This document shows positions 62,000-64,000 of a stretch of 64,000 bases of DNA, piece after piece. Position 1 is the stretch's first letter. Every line of letters begins with the position of its first letter. This DNA comes from SG8-39 sp041558415 (GTDB lineage Bacteria > Pseudomonadota > Gammaproteobacteria > Burkholderiales > SG8-39), in the NCBI GenBank assembly GCA_041558415.1, contig JBFFEY010000002.1, positions 62,001 to 126,000 on the forward strand. The letters are read 5' to 3'. Below the pieces are notes generated by a model that saw nothing but the letters and a program-made list of their open reading frames with translations, was not told the origin of the DNA and did not search any database. The position numbers and the translations under genes are program-made.

Positions 62000-63838
62000 A
62001 TGAACCTTTCCCCTTCCGAACCCGCCGCCTCCGCCATCGCACCGAGTTGGGTCAAGCACGCGGGCCTGCGCCAGTGGGTTGCCGAGATCGCTGCGCTGAC
62101 CAAGCCCGAGCGGGTGCTGTGGTGCGATGGCAGTCAGGCCGAATACGACCGGCTCTGCGAGGAAATGGTGCAGGCCGGGACGTTCATACGGCTCAGCGAG
62201 AAACTGCGGCCCAACAGCTTCCTCGCGCGCTCGCACCCGGGCGACGTCGCGCGCATGGAGGACCGCACCTTTATTTGCAGCGCTCGCAAGGAAGAGGCAG
62301 GGCCGACCAACAACTGGATCGACCCACGCGAGATGCGCAGCACCCTCGATCGCCTGTTCGACGGCTGCATGCGTGGCCGCACGATGTACGTCGTGCCCTT
62401 TTCCATGGGTCCGATCGGCTCGCACATCGCGCAGATCGGTATCGAGATTTCCGACTCGCCGTACGTCGTCGTCAACATGCGGATCATGACGCGCATGGGG
62501 CGGGCGGTCGTCGAATGGCTGGGCGAGGACGGCGACTATGTGCCCTGCGTGCACTCGGTTGGCGCACCGCTTGCAGCGGGCGCAAAGGACGTGCCCTGGC
62601 CGTGCAACGAGAAGGAAAAATGGATCGTCCATTTTCCTGAGACTCGCGAGATCTGGTCGTTCGGCTCGGGCTACGGCGGCAATGCGCTGCTCGGCAAGAA
62701 GTGTCTCGCACTGCGCATCGCCTCGGTCATGGCGCGCGACGAAGGCTGGCTGGCCGAGCACATGCTGGTTCTGGGGATCGAATCGCCGAGCGGGGAAAAG
62801 AGCTACGTCTCGGCCGCGTTTCCGAGCGCCTGCGGCAAGACCAATCTGGCGCTGCTGATCCCGCCGCCCGCCTTCAAGGGCTGGAAGGTGACGACGATCG
62901 GCGAGGACATTGCCTGGATCAAGCCGGGACGCGACGGTCGGTTCTACGCGATCAATCCCGAGGCGGGCTTCTTCGGCGTGGCGCCGGGCACTTCGGAGGC
63001 GACGAATCCGAACGCGATGAAGATGCTGCACGCCAGCACCATCTTCACCAATGTGGCGCTGACGCCCGAGGGCGATGTCTGGTGGGAGGGTATGAACGAT
63101 GCGCCGCCGCCGAAGCTGATCGACTGGCAGGGCAAGGAATGGACGCCCGGCTGCGGGCGCGTGGCCGCCCATCCGAACGCGCGCTTCACGGCCCCTGCGG
63201 CGCAGTGCCCCTCGATCGATGCGAAGTGGGAAGACCCCGGCGGCGTGCCGATCTCGGCGTTCGTGTTCGGCGGACGGCGTTCCTCCACCGTGCCGCTGGT
63301 CGTCGAGGCGCCGAGCTGGGAGGACGGCGTCTATATGGCGGCGACGCTCGGTTCGGAAACCACCGCCGCCATCACCGGCAAGGTTGGCGTGGTGCGCCGC
63401 GACCCGATGGCGATGCTCGCCTTCTGCGGCTACAACATGGGCGACTACTTCGCGCACTGGCTGAAGATGGGGAAAGCGGTGCATCACCCGCCGAAGATCT
63501 TCCGGGTCAACTGGTTCCGGCGCGACGCGGAACGCAAGTTCATCTGGCCGGGTTTCGGCGAGAACATGCGCGTGCTGACCTGGATCGTCGAGCGTTGCCG
63601 CGGCCGAGGCCAAGGCGTCGACACGCCGCTCGGCGTGATGCCGCGCTTCGAGGACCTCAACTGGCATGGGCTGGAGACCTTCGGCACCGAGCGCTACGCC
63701 ACGGTCACCGGCGTCGATCACGACGAGTGGAAAGCCGAGCTCGCCTCGCACGATGAGCTCTTTCGTAAGCTTGCCGGACACCTGCCCAAGGTGCTCGAAG
63801 CCCGTCGCACGCGCATGCATGAGAAGCTGGCGGCGTAA
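62000..63838 (+). CDS. pckG: Phosphoenolpyruvate carboxykinase (GTP)
   Basis: 612 residues. GTP-type signatures: the P-loop with reactive cysteine FPSACGKTNLALL (274-286), then the metal-binding KVTTIGEDIAWIKPGRDG, the FGVAPGT segment and NWFRRD-type VNWFRRDAERKFIWPGFGEN near residues 505-525. It makes PEP from oxaloacetate for gluconeogenesis. GTP-dependent enzymes are common in betaproteobacteria. A GTG-started aminotransferase follows 33 bases later. Confidence 0.96.
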   Translation: MNLSPSEPAASAIAPSWVKHAGLRQWVAEIAALTKPERVLWCDGSQAEYDRLCEEMVQAGTFIRLSEKLRPNSFLARSHPGDVARMEDRTFICSARKEEAGPTNNWIDPREMRSTLDRLFDGCMRGRTMYVVPFSMGPIGSHIAQIGIEISDSPYVVVNMRIMTRMGRAVVEWLGEDGDYVPCVHSVGAPLAAGAKDVPWPCNEKEKWIVHFPETREIWSFGSGYGGNALLGKKCLALRIASVMARDEGWLAEHMLVLGIESPSGEKSYVSAAFPSACGKTNLALLIPPPAFKGWKVTTIGEDIAWIKPGRDGRFYAINPEAGFFGVAPGTSEATNPNAMKMLHASTIFTNVALTPEGDVWWEGMNDAPPPKLIDWQGKEWTPGCGRVAAHPNARFTAPAAQCPSIDAKWEDPGGVPISAFVFGGRRSSTVPLVVEAPSWEDGVYMAATLGSETTAAITGKVGVVRRDPMAMLAFCGYNMGDYFAHWLKMGKAVHHPPKIFRVNWFRRDAERKFIWPGFGENMRVLTWIVERCRGRGQGVDTPLGVMPRFEDLNWHGLETFGTERYATVTGVDHDEWKAELASHDELFRKLAGHLPKVLEARRTRMHEKLAA

Positions 63839-63871
63839 ACCCCCGGGCCGGCAGTATCCGTCCGCGACAGT

Positions 63872-64000
63872 GTGACCCACGTCTTCCATCGCGACCCGCG
63901 TAACCGCTACCCGCTCGCCGTGCGTGGCGATGGTGCGTATCTCGTAGACGCCCAGGGCAAGCGCTATCTCGACGCCTCCGGCGGCGCTGCGGTCTCCTGC
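63872..64000 (+). CDS. Class III aminotransferase, N-terminal fragment (cut by window edge)
   Basis: First 43 residues from a GTG at 63872: THVFHRDPRNRYPLAVRGDG then AYLVDAQGKRYLDASGGAAVSC. The order 'aromatic-GDG-x-DxxGKRYLD-SGGAAV' is typical of class III PLP aminotransferases of the omega-amino-acid type. The catalytic lysine is outside the window. Substrate unknown. It follows pckG at 33 bases and may share its transcript. Confidence 0.8.
   Translation, partial: MTHVFHRDPRNRYPLAVRGDGAYLVDAQGKRYLDASGGAAVSC

Overview
The window is a gene-dense, GC-rich stretch of chromosome from a betaproteobacterium, most likely Burkholderiales, Rhodocyclales or a relative. The evidence is the gene orders yqgE-ruvX-pyrR-pyrB, aroQ-accB-accC-prmA, def-fmt-rsmB-DUF4390-ntrY-ntrX-trkA-trkH and rpmH-rnpA-yidD-yidC-mnmE diverging from dnaA-dnaN-gyrB. 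It is almost entirely core genome. I saw no tRNA, rRNA, insertion sequence, prophage, CRISPR array or plasmid gene. No stretch over 300 bases lacks a gene; the largest gaps are the metH leader (31752-31997), the nitrogen-regulated promoter region (24627-24844), the gap before topB (49207-49421) and the dnaN-dnaA gap (55634-55844).

Layout. 1-1712: minus-strand pyrimidine/RuvX operon. 1763-6270: photolyase, rubredoxin, and a thiD-thiE-hemL operon with ATGA overlaps. 6282-14622: mostly minus strand (mgtE, mtgA, aroE, a TonB-like protein, an RNB-domain ribonuclease, a YqiA-like esterase, mpl). 14696-21563: plus strand, an unknown protein, a TlpA-like thioredoxin, aroQ, accBC, prmA, a zinc-ribbon protein, a PfkB kinase and a glycine-zipper lipoprotein. 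21560-24626: minus strand (HIT protein, apaH, comM/yifB, ubiK). 24782-26913: a sigma-54-type promoter, a decayed torF porin gene, glnK and amtB. 26967-31302: a MarR regulator diverging from an aromatic-acid cluster (benzoate-CoA-ligase-like enzyme, FAH-family hydrolase, maleylacetoacetate/maleylpyruvate isomerase, BadH-like dehydrogenase). 31356-36253: rhodanese, then metH, the ribosomal protein bTHX and a DUF423 protein. 36250-46365: minus-strand def-to-trkH operon. 46512-52043: LysM protein, dprA, smg, topB. 52059-57185: gyrB, dnaN, dnaA on the minus strand. 57375-64000: rpmH to mnmE, tam, pckG and the start of a class-III aminotransferase.

The replication origin probably lies around dnaA: the strand switch between dnaA and rpmH, a perfect DnaA box at 57285-57293 and a one-mismatch box at 55738-55746 point there.

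The most interesting element is the metH leader. It contains what looks like a SAM-II (SAM_alpha) riboswitch carrying an extra inserted hairpin, followed by an intrinsic terminator whose loop and 3' arm are complementary over 12 bases to the riboswitch loop L1. That gives a complete, testable termination/antitermination switch. Other points of note are the internally deleted torF gene kept between a good sigma-54 promoter and glnK-amtB, an NtrX-type regulator whose ATPase motifs have decayed, the aromatic cluster without a ring-cleaving enzyme, and a small CxCC protein reminiscent of CobW GTPases but lacking a P-loop. I did not see a clearly novel multi-gene defence or mobile system.
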